This document shows positions 45,480 through 53,543 of a stretch of 54,619 nucleotides of DNA, piece after piece. The DNA is from Rhodospirillaceae bacterium. GTDB taxonomy: Bacteria > Pseudomonadota > Alphaproteobacteria > SP197. Below the pieces are notes generated by a model, which saw only the letters and a program-made list of their open reading frames with translations, searched no databases and was not told the origin of the DNA. A program made the position numbers and the translations under genes. The stretch's first letter is position 1. Every line of letters begins with the position of its first letter. The stretch spans positions 221,281 through 275,899 of the forward strand of contig PBNE01000005.1 of assembly GCA_002722885.1 (NCBI GenBank). The letters are read 5' to 3'.

Positions 45480-45660
45480 CGTGCCAACTCCCCTTTTTCT
45501 ACCAAGGACACAAAGTATAGCGGACAATGGACCATTAAGGCCAGACCACACCACGGCATGCCACCTTCGCGACGTTCGTGTTCGCCATTCCCGGCGCGCG
45601 CCGAACCTGTCAGTGTCTGCGCCGGACAACACGTCACCGCGCGCCTGTCACGGAGTACTG

Positions 45661-46608
45661 ATGACCGCCGACCCACAAGCACCGTCTCCGGAGACAACGG
45701 AAGCCCGTCCCTCATCGGGCCGCATTCTCAGTGCCAATGCCGGGCTGGCCTGCGTGATGCTGATGTGGGGCAGTGCCTTCCCGCTGATCGAAGATCTGCT
45801 CACGACCTGGGACGTCCTGATCAACACAACAGTGCGGATGGCGGCCGGCGCGTTTGTCCTCGTGAGCATATTTGTCGTCGCCGAATACGGCCGGATATTC
45901 CGGGGACCCATTCCCTGGGGTCGCGTCTTCCTGCTGGGATTCTTCGGTTTCGGCGTGAACACCGTCATTTTCACGGCCGGCGTTGCCAACACCGGCGGCG
46001 CGAACGCCGCCATAGTGGCGGCCCTGATGCCGATCATCGGTGCCATTGCGGCACGGGTCATCAACGGCGAACGGCTGCGCCGCGCGACCGTGATCGCCGC
46101 AACGATCGCGTTTGCGGGCTGTGTCCTGGTGGTTGTCGCCCGAGCGCGCGAGGTCGGCGAGTTCCGAGGCGGCGCGCTGCTGGTGCTGATCGCGATGAGC
46201 CTGTGGGCCTGGTATTCGATTCAGGCCCAGCGCTGGCTTTCGGGCTGGAGCCAGGTGCGTATCGGCGCAATGACCGCAACCGCGGGCGCGCTATCGCTTG
46301 CCGTCATGAGCGTGGTTGGTGTCACATTGGGTCTGGCAGGCAACCGCCACGACTTTTCGCCTGGTGCGATCGCCATCATCATCTATCTCGCGGTTACCTC
46401 CAACGGTGTCGCGCTGGTGCTTTGGTCCAATGGCGTGAAAGTCCTCGGCGTCACGTTGGCGACACTATTCTCCAACACAATTCCCATGATTGCGGTGGCC
46501 ATCAGCTTCCTGTTTTTCGATCAGACTCCGCTTCCTTTGGAACTGGTCGGGGGCGCCGTCGTGATCGGCGGCGTGATCTACGGGCAGATGGCCCTGCTGA
46601 AACGATAA
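45661..46608 (+). CDS. EamA/DMT-family transporter
   Basis: This 315-residue inner-membrane protein has about ten membrane segments in two EamA repeats: LACVMLMWGSAFPLIED (the typical first helix with WGS), NTVIFTAGVANTGGANAAIVAALMP, and the C-terminal AVAISFLFFDQTPLPLELVGGAVVIGG. It probably exports a metabolite. ATG 45661 follows a short polar cytosolic head; the ORF opens much earlier but that part is antisense to tauD. It is one of two EamA proteins in the window and is not closely similar to the first. Confidence 0.85.
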   Translation: MTADPQAPSPETTEARPSSGRILSANAGLACVMLMWGSAFPLIEDLLTTWDVLINTTVRMAAGAFVLVSIFVVAEYGRIFRGPIPWGRVFLLGFFGFGVNTVIFTAGVANTGGANAAIVAALMPIIGAIAARVINGERLRRATVIAATIAFAGCVLVVVARAREVGEFRGGALLVLIAMSLWAWYSIQAQRWLSGWSQVRIGAMTATAGALSLAVMSVVGVTLGLAGNRHDFSPGAIAIIIYLAVTSNGVALVLWSNGVKVLGVTLATLFSNTIPMIAVAISFLFFDQTPLPLELVGGAVVIGGVIYGQMALLKR

Positions 46609-46710
46609 CCATGCAGCCTGATCCCGACCGGTCGATCCCAAAGGGCACTCGTTCGGACAAACTTTGCGCCTCAAAGAGTTGTCCGATGTGACAACAAGCC
46701 GCTCCCGGGC

Positions 46711-47451
46711 GTGACGGACGAGGTCGAGGCGGACCTCGAGCCCCATTGGGAGACCATCCCCACCGGCAACTCCGACTTCATCGGCTTTCAGACCCAGCGG
46801 GCGCCGCAGCTGATCGCCATCTCGGAAGGCTGCCGGGTGCTGGCCGAGCATCCTTTGGTGATGGCCGTGATGGATCGCGTGCTGCTACCGATGTGCAAGC
46901 GCTACCGGCTTCATGTCACGAACGGCATCCGCGTGGGGCCGGACGAAACGCCACAGATGCTCCACCGCGACGACGAGCTCTTCCGCGGCTACGTGCCCCA
47001 TGACCGCCGCCAGTTGCTGACCAACATGATCTGGGCGATGTCTGACTTCACGGCCGCGAACGGTGCAACGCGGATACTTCCGGGCTCACACACCGGGAGC
47101 GAAGACACCGTTCCCGACGAAGAGGACTTAGTGCAGGCGGAGATGCCACGCGGTTCGCTAGCTCTCTACCACGGCTCCACCTTCCATGGCGCCGGGCGCA
47201 ACACCACCGACCAGCCGCGCACGGGCGTGCTGTTCGGCTACAGCCTGGGATGGCTGCGGCAGGAGGAGAACCAGTACCTCGCGGTCCCACCCGATGTCGC
47301 GCAAACCCTGCCGAAGTCGCTGCAGGAGCTCATCGGCTATGCTGTCCACCCGCTCTTCCTGGGCGGGGTCGACCAGAGGGACCCGTCGACCGTGCTCGGC
47401 GATGGGACGGATGCTCTTCTTGAACCAGCCGAAAGCGGCAAGGGATCGTAA
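46711..47451 (+). CDS. Phytanoyl-CoA dioxygenase family protein, N-terminus probably lost
   Basis: This frame starts at GTG 46711 and gives 246 residues. ETIPTGNSDFIGFQTQRAP, then MLHRDDELF (iron HxD), and a distal YHGSTFHGAGRNTTDQPRTG with His and the 2-oxoglutarate Arg show an intact PhyH core. Relatives begin about 35 residues earlier with a short beta-strand and LLPGVTDEVE; here the bases before 46711 still read NKPLPGVTDEVE, but no start is in that frame and an ATG in another frame (46611) stops after 26 codons. I infer a frameshift or truncation at the N-terminus. It may be a pseudogene or use the internal GTG. Confidence 0.72.
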   Translation: MTDEVEADLEPHWETIPTGNSDFIGFQTQRAPQLIAISEGCRVLAEHPLVMAVMDRVLLPMCKRYRLHVTNGIRVGPDETPQMLHRDDELFRGYVPHDRRQLLTNMIWAMSDFTAANGATRILPGSHTGSEDTVPDEEDLVQAEMPRGSLALYHGSTFHGAGRNTTDQPRTGVLFGYSLGWLRQEENQYLAVPPDVAQTLPKSLQELIGYAVHPLFLGGVDQRDPSTVLGDGTDALLEPAESGKGS

Positions 47452-47454
47452 TAC

Positions 47455-48234
47455 TCAGTCCTTAAGCAGAGATCCCAGCCCGCCGATGACCGAGCCTTCG
47501 CCCTGGCTGGCTCCTGACCCGCTTTGCGGCGCGGCCGGCCAGACGCGAGAACGGCAGGCTCTGAAGCCAGACCGTGCCCGGGCCCTGCAGGCGCACGAAA
47601 AACACGCCTTCTCCGCCGAACAGCATGCTCTTCACGCCACCCACTGTTTCGACGTCGTAGTCGACATCGGCCGTCATGGCAGCGAGGCAGCCGGTGTCGG
47701 CATGCAGCACCTCGCCCGGCGCCAGTTCGGGCGAATGAGCGTGCCGCCCATGTGGACGAAGACCCAGCCGTCGCCTTCGAGTTTCTGCAGCATGAAAGCC
47801 TTACCGCCGAACAAGCCGGTCAGGATTTTCTTACGGAAGGCGGTGCCCAGCGCCACACCCTTGGCCGCAGCGAGAAAACTGTCCTTCTGGCAGATCAGCC
47901 CACCGCCGACGTCACTGAGGTTGATCGGCAGGATGGTTCCGGGAAACGGCGCGGAGAAGCCGACATGGGTTTTGCCGGAACCGTTGTGCGTGAAGACCGT
48001 CGTGAAGAGCCCTTCGCCCGTGACCAGACGCTTGCCGGCACCCACCAGCTTGCCGAAGAAACCGCCTTCCTGCTCGGAACCGTCACCGAACACCGTCGAC
48101 ATCTCGATCAACTGGTCCTAGTACATCATGGCGCCAGCCTCAGAGATGGCGCTCTCTCCGGGGTCGAGCTCAACTTCAACGTACTACGTCCCCTCACCTT
48201 CGGTCTTGAAATCAACCACGTCTGATCCGGCCAT
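47455..48234 (-). pseudogene. Broken AIM24/TIGR00266-family protein
   Basis: ATG 48234 with GGAGAAGG just upstream starts AGSDVVDFKTEGEGT, then TAG (48186-48184) where relatives have Gln in a QYVEVELDPGE motif, and a second in-frame TAG (48120-48118) after SEAGAMMY. The same frame continues with IEMSTVFGDGSEQEGGFFGK and FTTVFTHNGSGK. A one-base loss near 47731 shifts to ELAPGEVLHADTGCLAAMT, and a further shift near 47525 restores AAPQSGSGASQGEGS to TGA 47455-47457. Two nonsense codons and two frameshifts. The family has a double-stranded beta-helix fold of unclear role. Confidence 0.87.
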
Positions 48235-48322
48235 TACCTTCTCCACTATGTTGAATGGACGTCTGACGATGCGTGTCGCCTGCCAACACGAAGTCTCCGA
48301 CAAATCCCGATCCTCAGGCGCC

Positions 48323-49102
48323 TTAGTCGAACGCGACCTTGTGTTCCTGAAGGGTGTTGCCGCCGTCTACCACAATGAGTTGTCCGGTGATGTAGCTGGC
48401 TTCCTCGCTCGCGAGAAACACCGCGACATGACCGATCTCGTCGGGCGTGCCGGCACGGCCGGCCGGGGTATAGCGGCCGGCGATCACCTCGTCCTCACCA
48501 CTTGATGGCGTGTGAATCCAGCCCGGCCCGACACAGTTCACGGTCACGTTGTGTGGCCCCGCCTCGATCGCCAGAGACTTTGCCATCCCGAGCATGCCTG
48601 CCTTGGCCGCGCCATAAACAGCGCTACCATGAATACCGACCACCGGCCCCGTCACCGACGACATCTGAACGATGCGGCCGTAGTTACGCTCCATCATGCC
48701 TGGCAGCACGGCACGGGTGACCAGAAAACAACTCGTGAGGTTGATGTCGATGCCGTAGTGCCAGCCCTCGTCCGAGGTCTCGTGGATCGGTGTCGATGGC
48801 TCATCGCGCCCGACTTGCACCATGCCGGCGTTGTTGACCACGATGTCGATAGGCCCCAGAGCCGCTTCGGTCTCAGCCACCAGCGCCTCGACCTGGCTCC
48901 GGTCGGTCAGGTCGGCCAGTTTGGCGAAACTCTCGCCCTCGCCGCCGGCGAGCTCGCCCAGACGCTCGAAGATACGGTCCGTCGTCGAGGTGATCGCCAC
49001 CTTCGCCCCGGCGGCGCGCAACAGCCGCGCGCAGGAAAAGCCGATGGCCCCCGCACTTCCCGCTCCGGTCACCAATGCAACCCGTCCTTGAACTCCAGCC
49101 AT
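48323..49102 (-). CDS. Short-chain dehydrogenase/reductase (SDR)
   Basis: This 259-residue classical SDR has ALVTGAGSAGAIGFSCARLL (TGxxxGxG-like, with an inserted SAGAIG) at residues 9-28, NNAGMV near residue 88, the catalytic YGAAKAGM (YxxxK) near residue 160, and the GPGWIHTP loop. It reduces a ketone or oxidises an alcohol with NAD(P). It resembles 3-oxoacyl-ACP reductase (FabG) paralogues but has no FAS neighbours. It stands between two broken genes and itself looks intact. Confidence 0.88.
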   Translation of the reverse strand: MAGVQGRVALVTGAGSAGAIGFSCARLLRAAGAKVAITSTTDRIFERLGELAGGEGESFAKLADLTDRSQVEALVAETEAALGPIDIVVNNAGMVQVGRDEPSTPIHETSDEGWHYGIDINLTSCFLVTRAVLPGMMERNYGRIVQMSSVTGPVVGIHGSAVYGAAKAGMLGMAKSLAIEAGPHNVTVNCVGPGWIHTPSSGEDEVIAGRYTPAGRAGTPDEIGHVAVFLASEEASYITGQLIVVDGGNTLQEHKVAFD

Positions 49103-49162
49103 ATCGCCCCTCGCTCTTCGAAAGACAGCGTAGCCGTCTCTGCTGGGAGCGCCACCCTTGTG

Positions 49163-49738
49163 TCACGAATTCCGATCGTCGGTCGTGGTGGCCGCACCGG
49201 CGGTTCCCGGGACGCTGACCAGATCGAACCCGGCCGGGACCGTGAAGCCGTACTGGAAAACAATACGCGGCTCGTCGGACTGGTGTGGCAGGGTCCAATG
49301 CAAACGCTCCGACGGAAGAAAGGCCCAGAGAGAACGCACAGACACCGGCCAGGATTTATGCTCAACAATGGGGTTGCCCAGAGGGTCACCCTTTTCGACC
49401 ATGACGTTGCAGCGCAAATCAAGTTGGCCGGTCTGTTCGTGAAGCGGAAAGCGGTCGTGATGGCGCTGAACAAAACCACCCTGTTCGACATAAGACACGA
49501 TCCAGCCCAGGTGTGGGTCGACCGGGCAGGCATCGAGGCCGAATGCCTTGACGACACGGTCTTAAATCATGCTGACGACACCATCCGCATAGGCCGTTTC
49601 GTGGATTTTCCGGAAGAACAGAGCCGGGCCGCGCGGGTTCTCCATCAGTGCGCCATCCTGCCACATGGCGCGGGCGCGCTCAGACAAGCTGGGACATTCC
49701 CGCTCACTGACGAAATCAGGAAGAACGACGACATCCAT
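49163..49738 (-). pseudogene. 2OG-Fe(II) oxygenase-like gene with a single nonsense codon
   Basis: ATG 49738, with AGGGAA upstream, opens a frame that reads ALFFRKIHETAYADGVVSMI, TAA, then DRVVKAFGLDACPVDPHLGW without a frame change, and on to stop at 49163. The downstream part has GGFVQRHHDRFPL (possible HxD), LDLRCNVMVEKGDPLGNPIV, SLWAFLPSERLHWTLP and RIVFQYGF, the order expected of a double-stranded beta-helix 2OG oxygenase. One C-to-T change of CAA to TAA would explain the stop. Total about 190 residues plus lesion. Family assignment is moderate. Confidence 0.65.
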
Positions 49739-49912
49739 GGCACGCTCATTCCCTGGGGCCTCGCTACAGAATCAGCGTCGATCGTTGTCGAAGACACTGA
49801 CGTCATCGAGAACGACACCCGAAAAGCAACAGACCCAAGCCATCTCATAACGCCTCAGCGATGGCAACTCAGCCGGTCAATCACATCTCGGACACCGCGC
49901 GGCATCCGCCCG

Positions 49913-50320
49913 TCAGGGCAGCGGGACAATTTCGATTTCAAGACCGTCGGGCGTGCCATCCATGCTTAACGAAGACACCGTGATCGTGTATGGACCCGGC
50001 GCTTCAAGGGTCAGCGATGTGCCGGCGGAATCCTCTTCGCGCCAGCCGGAGGATGCTTCGAACTCTTCACCGGTCTCATCGTTCATGGCGGTGATCTTGA
50101 CCCGCATCTCGTGGTTTATGCCGGTGTCACGCGCAACACCACCCACCAGCACCTCCACAGGTGTGGCGACCGTGTAGGTGCATGTGATGTTCTGCGCGGT
50201 CTCATCCAGGAGCGGCTCACAGACGTGTTCGCTGGCATGGGCGGGAAGCGCCATGAAGGCAGCGGCACTCAAGGCAAGCGCGGCGGCGAATTTGGTCATG
50301 GTCAGTTTTATCATGACCAT
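49913..50320 (-). CDS. Small exported hypothetical protein
   Basis: This 135-residue product begins MVMIKLTMTKFAAALALSAA and continues FMALPAHA, a good Sec signal with a cleavage site after AHA near residue 30. The mature part is beta-rich with one Cys pair (HVCEPLL, NITCTYTV), which probably forms a disulphide, and a GPYTITVSSLSM strand. No family recognised. ATG 50320 has GAGG 9 bases upstream; two later ATGs (50314, 50299) are alternatives. Divergent 5' ground is occupied by the IS remnant starting at 50346. Confidence 0.72.
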   Translation of the reverse strand: MVMIKLTMTKFAAALALSAAAFMALPAHASEHVCEPLLDETAQNITCTYTVATPVEVLVGGVARDTGINHEMRVKITAMNDETGEEFEASSGWREEDSAGTSLTLEAPGPYTITVSSLSMDGTPDGLEIEIVPLP

Positions 50321-50345
50321 TGTTACGCACCTCGGGCGTTCCCGG

Positions 50346-50487
50346 ATCAGCGGTCTTCGCACCCGCTTCTGCCTCCTTCAGAACACCAATGATCTGTTCC
50401 TCAGAAAACCTCGTTCGCTTCATCGTCTGTCCTTGCATAAGGGCCAGACTCTAATCAAACGTGGAGGAAAATCAGGAGGTCACGTCA
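50346..50487 (-). mobile_element. IS3-family remnant: inverted-repeat end and OrfA first 26 codons
   Basis: Minus-strand ATG 50423 encodes MKRTRFSEEQIIGVLKEAEA then GAKTAD, the start of OrfA of IS3-family (IS407-group-like) elements, and breaks off after about 26 codons near 50346. Upstream, TGACGTGACCTCCTGATTTT (50487-50468) resembles the terminal inverted repeat of the same group. So the left end of an IS survives while the rest is deleted. It lies 65 bp outside the island repeat at 50552. Confidence 0.7.
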
Positions 50488-50551
50488 TGTGGGATAGAAA
50501 ACCCACGAATCTCCAAAAGACGTTTATTATCAACAAGTTTAGAAAGAGAAA

Positions 50552-50570
50552 TGGCGGAGAGGAAGGGATT
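50552..50570 (+). repeat. Island end repeat, distal (attL/attR-like)
   Basis: This 19-base direct repeat is identical to 54531-54549 and corresponds to the end of the T-arm, acceptor stem and CCA of tRNA-Ser. The bases on either side (a before, g after) differ from those at the tRNA copy, so the match is limited to the 19 bases. Confidence 0.7.
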
Positions 50571-50838
50571 GCATCAGGCACCCTCTCCCCACTGCCGCAC
50601 CCTCAAGTCTACCTAGGCTCCACTCAGGTTATCCCTGCTATTCACCGGGCGAGTTCAGCAGCATGAATGGGGCCGCAGATGAACGCTCAACGACACCACC
50701 TACTTGGAACCGAACAAGACAGTTTCTGAGACACGAAAGGTGGCCAAAGGGGGAGACGCCTAGGGACCATCTGTGCAGATGGCCTCTCAGAAATCTCTGC
50801 CAAAAATAGGACTTGCGCGAGCCGTGAAACAGGGGTGT

Positions 50839-51058
50839 TCAAAGCGGCAAGTCATCTTGTATCTCGCACCAGTCGGGTTGGTCTTCGACGTAGATATGAG
50901 ACTCCGGTCGCAGACCATGCCCGTGGTCCAGCGTTCCCACACGCAGAATCACATAGTCGTCACTCTCGTCGCTGGAAATCGCGAAGACGTGACCTCCGCA
51001 GTTCGAGCAGAAATAGCGAACCTTCTCCGAGACATTGGTACAGTGGACTGTGAAGTCC
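50839..51058 (-). pseudogene. GFA (glutathione-dependent formaldehyde-activating/CENP-V) C-terminal fragment
   Basis: The minus strand reads VRYFCSNCGGHVFAISSDES, then DDYVILRVGTLDHGHGLRP and SHIYVEDQPDWCEIQDDLPL to TGA 50841-50839. CSNCG plus GTLDHGxGLRP and HIYV..PDWCEIQDDLP are the C-terminal zinc and tail motifs of GFA domain proteins. The N-terminal half with the CxCG zinc motifs is absent; the homology stops next to the end of the di-haem gene (51067), so the DHOR-bearing DNA replaced it. The 268 bases 50571-50838 upstream show no gene I recognise. Confidence 0.8.
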
Positions 51059-51066
51059 TAGAAATA

Positions 51067-52617
51067 TCAAAGAGAACGGAGGAAGGCGATGAGGTGGCCG
51101 CGTTCTTCAGCGGTCATTGCAGCAAAGTTGTCCCTCGATTTCTGGGCTTCGCCACCATGCCAGAGGATGGCCTCGGTGAGGTTGCGCGCACGACCGTCAT
51201 GTAGGAAAAATGTGTGGTCACTCACGATTTCTGTGAGGCCGATACCCCATAGTGGCGGTGTACGCCACTCAAAACCGGTTGCGAGCCCCTCTGGCCTTTC
51301 ATCAGACAGTCCCTCCCCCATGTCGTGGAGCAAGAGGTCTGTATAGGGCCAAATCAGTTGGTCAGACTGTTCCGGCTGAGCCTCGTTCAAAGGCGTGATG
51401 AATTTCGGGACATGGCAGCCGATGCAATTGGCTTCGTAGAAGAGTCGCTTCCCAGCTAGCACATCTAGATCATTAATAGCCCGACGCGGTGGCACAGCTA
51501 AGTTACGAGTGTAGAACAGCAACTTCTCCATGATTTCGGCAGTTACTTCAACGACAACTTCGTTGCCCCCACCGCTGGCGCTCAGACAATCGCTCTGGAC
51601 GGGCGCACAATCCCCCCTGGCAAAAGGCGATAAAGGGGTTGAAAGTCCGATATCAATTGAGAATGCGTGTGAATTTTGTTGGTTGAGATTGGGTTCTCCA
51701 GCTTTCCAGCCAAATCGGCCAATAGCATGGGAATTGAGTTCTTCGCTCCAGACAATATTGGCGCGGCCCGAGATACCATCGCCGTTGAGATCATCAGGGT
51801 CTGCGTGGCCCAAGATGTCTGCCGGCGCTATCGCTTCGAGTAGACCCAACCCAATCATCGGGGGGGCAATCCGCGGAGAAGTCATAATTTCCTCAGATAG
51901 TGGGCCGTACCCTAACTCCTCAATGATGTATGTAGGATTGCGAAGGAAGATGACCGTGCCATCAGCGAGCACGACTTCAATCTCTTCGTAGTCAATCGAT
52001 ATCAAACCTTCGGCAATCAGTCCCGGAATCGCAAAATCCTGGAGCTGGACCCCATATACAGGATCAGAAATGACGTTCTGGCGGTGAGTTTCGAGCAACA
52101 ATTCTTCTTCCCGATTCGACGGCGGGATGCTGAGACGCATGACCATTGAGATGGCGTTGTCGTCGGGCCAGTTTCCATTGGGTGGATGACCGCGGCCATC
52201 TTTGATGTGGCATTCCTGACAGGCGCGAGCATTGTATAGGGGTCCCAAACCGCCGCCGAATGGAGTTGAAGAGGGAGCTGCAACCCAGAGACGCTTGAAT
52301 AAATCGTTACCAAACCTGAAATCCAGCCGAGCTTCCCGTGACATGTTTGCGGCGGGCGTGGAAAAAGCATTTTGAGAAATTGAGCCGTAAAATGTTCCAG
52401 AACCGCCCTGGCGGGCTTCGAATCGCTCTGCCGAAGAGAAATCGGTAGTTGGAGAAACAATCAAGGAATCATCAGAAAAAACTGCAAACGATATTAAATA
52501 AATAAATAAAAATGAAATTTTACTTAAAAAATAAATTCCTAATTTTTTCGTAACAATACTTAATATACTGAGAATGTTTCTTATTATAATGCCCTTGATG
52601 TGATAATTATACTTCAT
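51067..52617 (-). CDS. Di-haem cytochrome c-type oxidoreductase (DHOR/COG3488)
   Basis: This 516-residue protein has two CxxCH haem motifs, CQECH at 133-137 and CIGCH at 398-402, and the family landmarks WVAAPSSTPFGGGLGPLYNA before the first and FFLHDGRARNLTEAILWHGG near the C-terminus. It would be periplasmic and transfer electrons; members often accompany imelysin-type iron proteins, absent here. The first 45 residues are extremely hydrophobic and rich in Ile, Lys, Phe, encoded in very AT-rich DNA (52450-52617) unlike neighbours; a membrane/signal segment ends near AVFS (residue 48). The start is uncertain as no good ribosome site precedes ATG 52617. It is probably horizontally acquired. 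Confidence 0.85.
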   Translation of the reverse strand: MKYNYHIKGIIIRNILSILSIVTKKLGIYFLSKISFLFIYLISFAVFSDDSLIVSPTTDFSSAERFEARQGGSGTFYGSISQNAFSTPAANMSREARLDFRFGNDLFKRLWVAAPSSTPFGGGLGPLYNARACQECHIKDGRGHPPNGNWPDDNAISMVMRLSIPPSNREEELLLETHRQNVISDPVYGVQLQDFAIPGLIAEGLISIDYEEIEVVLADGTVIFLRNPTYIIEELGYGPLSEEIMTSPRIAPPMIGLGLLEAIAPADILGHADPDDLNGDGISGRANIVWSEELNSHAIGRFGWKAGEPNLNQQNSHAFSIDIGLSTPLSPFARGDCAPVQSDCLSASGGGNEVVVEVTAEIMEKLLFYTRNLAVPPRRAINDLDVLAGKRLFYEANCIGCHVPKFITPLNEAQPEQSDQLIWPYTDLLLHDMGEGLSDERPEGLATGFEWRTPPLWGIGLTEIVSDHTFFLHDGRARNLTEAILWHGGEAQKSRDNFAAMTAEERGHLIAFLRSL

Positions 52618-52971
52618 GTTATTCTAAAGTTAGATTTAATATCTCTATACTATATTATCAGGAACGAAATTCTGTTTTCGAGAAACGCCTCGGCGGCTCC
52701 GTGCGGAAATGGGCTTCGCGGCCAAGGGCGACGCCAGGTGTCGTGCCGACGATCGTCGACGCGATCATCGCAACCGTTACCACCACACTTTGCTGCGCTG
52801 TTTCAGCTTTAGGGGATAGGCCTACCGTGTCAAGGACACGCCCCAGCCCTGCGTGAAGCCGGCCGATGGGCTGGTGCGAGGCATCCCAGTGCGGCGTGAG
52901 TAGAAATGACCAACACCCCACCGCCAACTTCTGACGAACATGGATCACACAGCGCCAGCGACGCTCGGGGC
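52618..52971. other. Gene-free stretch, unrecognised debris
   Basis: Nothing convincing is encoded in these 354 bases. The first 60 are AT-rich and could hold the promoter of the di-haem gene. From about 52680 base composition turns GC-rich and several short overlapping frames on both strands have no family resemblance I can name. A minus-strand frame (52658-52948) has a hydrophobic middle (VVVTVAMIAS) but no motif. Confidence 0.5.
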
Positions 52972-53211
52972 TTAGAAGTTTGCCTCCGCGGCCTCCTTCA
53001 GCACCAGCTTCTCCAATGTCAGGTCCGACACCGCCCTGCGCAGTCGCGCATTCTCCCGCTCAAGATCCTTCAGGCGACGAGCCTGATCCGTCTTCAGGCC
53101 GCCGTACTCACGCCGCCATCGATAGTAGCTCTGCTCCGATATCCCGATCTGGCGACAGATCTCGCCAACCGTGCGACCCTGCGAGAGCCACACATCCGCT
53201 TCACGCAGGTG
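52972..53211 (-). pseudogene. IS3-family transposase OrfA fragment
   Basis: The frame gives about 80 codons: VWLSQGRTVGEICRQIGISE, QSYYRWRREYGGLKTDQARR and LKDLERENARLRRAVSDLTL, then LVLKEAAEANF to TAA. These are the helix-turn-helix and leucine zipper of OrfA in IS3 elements, of a subgroup different from the remnant at 50346-50487. A TAA (53214-53212) immediately precedes the homologous part, so the first about 20-25 codons are missing and no start remains. The usual OrfB does not follow downstream on the minus strand. Confidence 0.85.
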
Positions 53212-53543
53212 TTAGCAGAATTTCAAGTGGTTTCCTATTGGACCGCCGTGATAATGCGCCATTGGAGCCCAATGGCGTAAGACCTTTAGCTTACCCTATC
53301 CACGGCGGTGATCCAGAGCCATTCACGAGGATCTAAATGCCTAGGAAAAAAGGGACAATGGCGGTGGAGGCAGACGGATGCGAACTCGTCTCTCTCGTAC
53401 GGGTTCCGAAATGTGCTACAAAGCTGACATTCAAGCAAATCTGGACCTTGGTCTGCTTCTGACCCTAAGCGGACATTACCGGCACCGCTCATCTATTAGA
53501 AAATGAGGTTGCAACATCTCAGGCAAGGCTGCTATTCGCGGTA
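53212..53543. other. Gene-free stretch
   Basis: There is no supported gene in these 332 bases. A 68-codon minus frame (53286-53492) starts MSGAGNVRLGSEAD, which resembles the NVRFGSKAD-type peptide often annotated as junk ORFs in Alphaproteobacteria, so I take it as a repeat-derived artefact rather than a protein. Confidence 0.45.

Noticed and set aside
16332..48186. Reassigned stop codons (TAG as Gln or TGA as Trp)
   Set aside because: Damaged genes also carry frameshifts and deletions, and intact housekeeping genes end normally at TGA and TAG.
48512..49969. 485-codon plus-strand ORF over the SDR and oxygenase pseudogene
   Set aside because: It looks impressive only because it mirrors the minus-strand SDR and the damaged oxygenase; the minus strand shows clear family motifs.
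50773..51204. 143-codon plus-strand ORF in the island
   Set aside because: It is opposite the GFA fragment and the 3' end of the di-haem gene, both of which have clear motifs.
53286..53492. 68-codon minus-strand ORF with GNVRLGSEAD
   Set aside because: The peptide resembles recurrent junk frames of alphaproteobacterial genomes and has no start signal or conserved domain.
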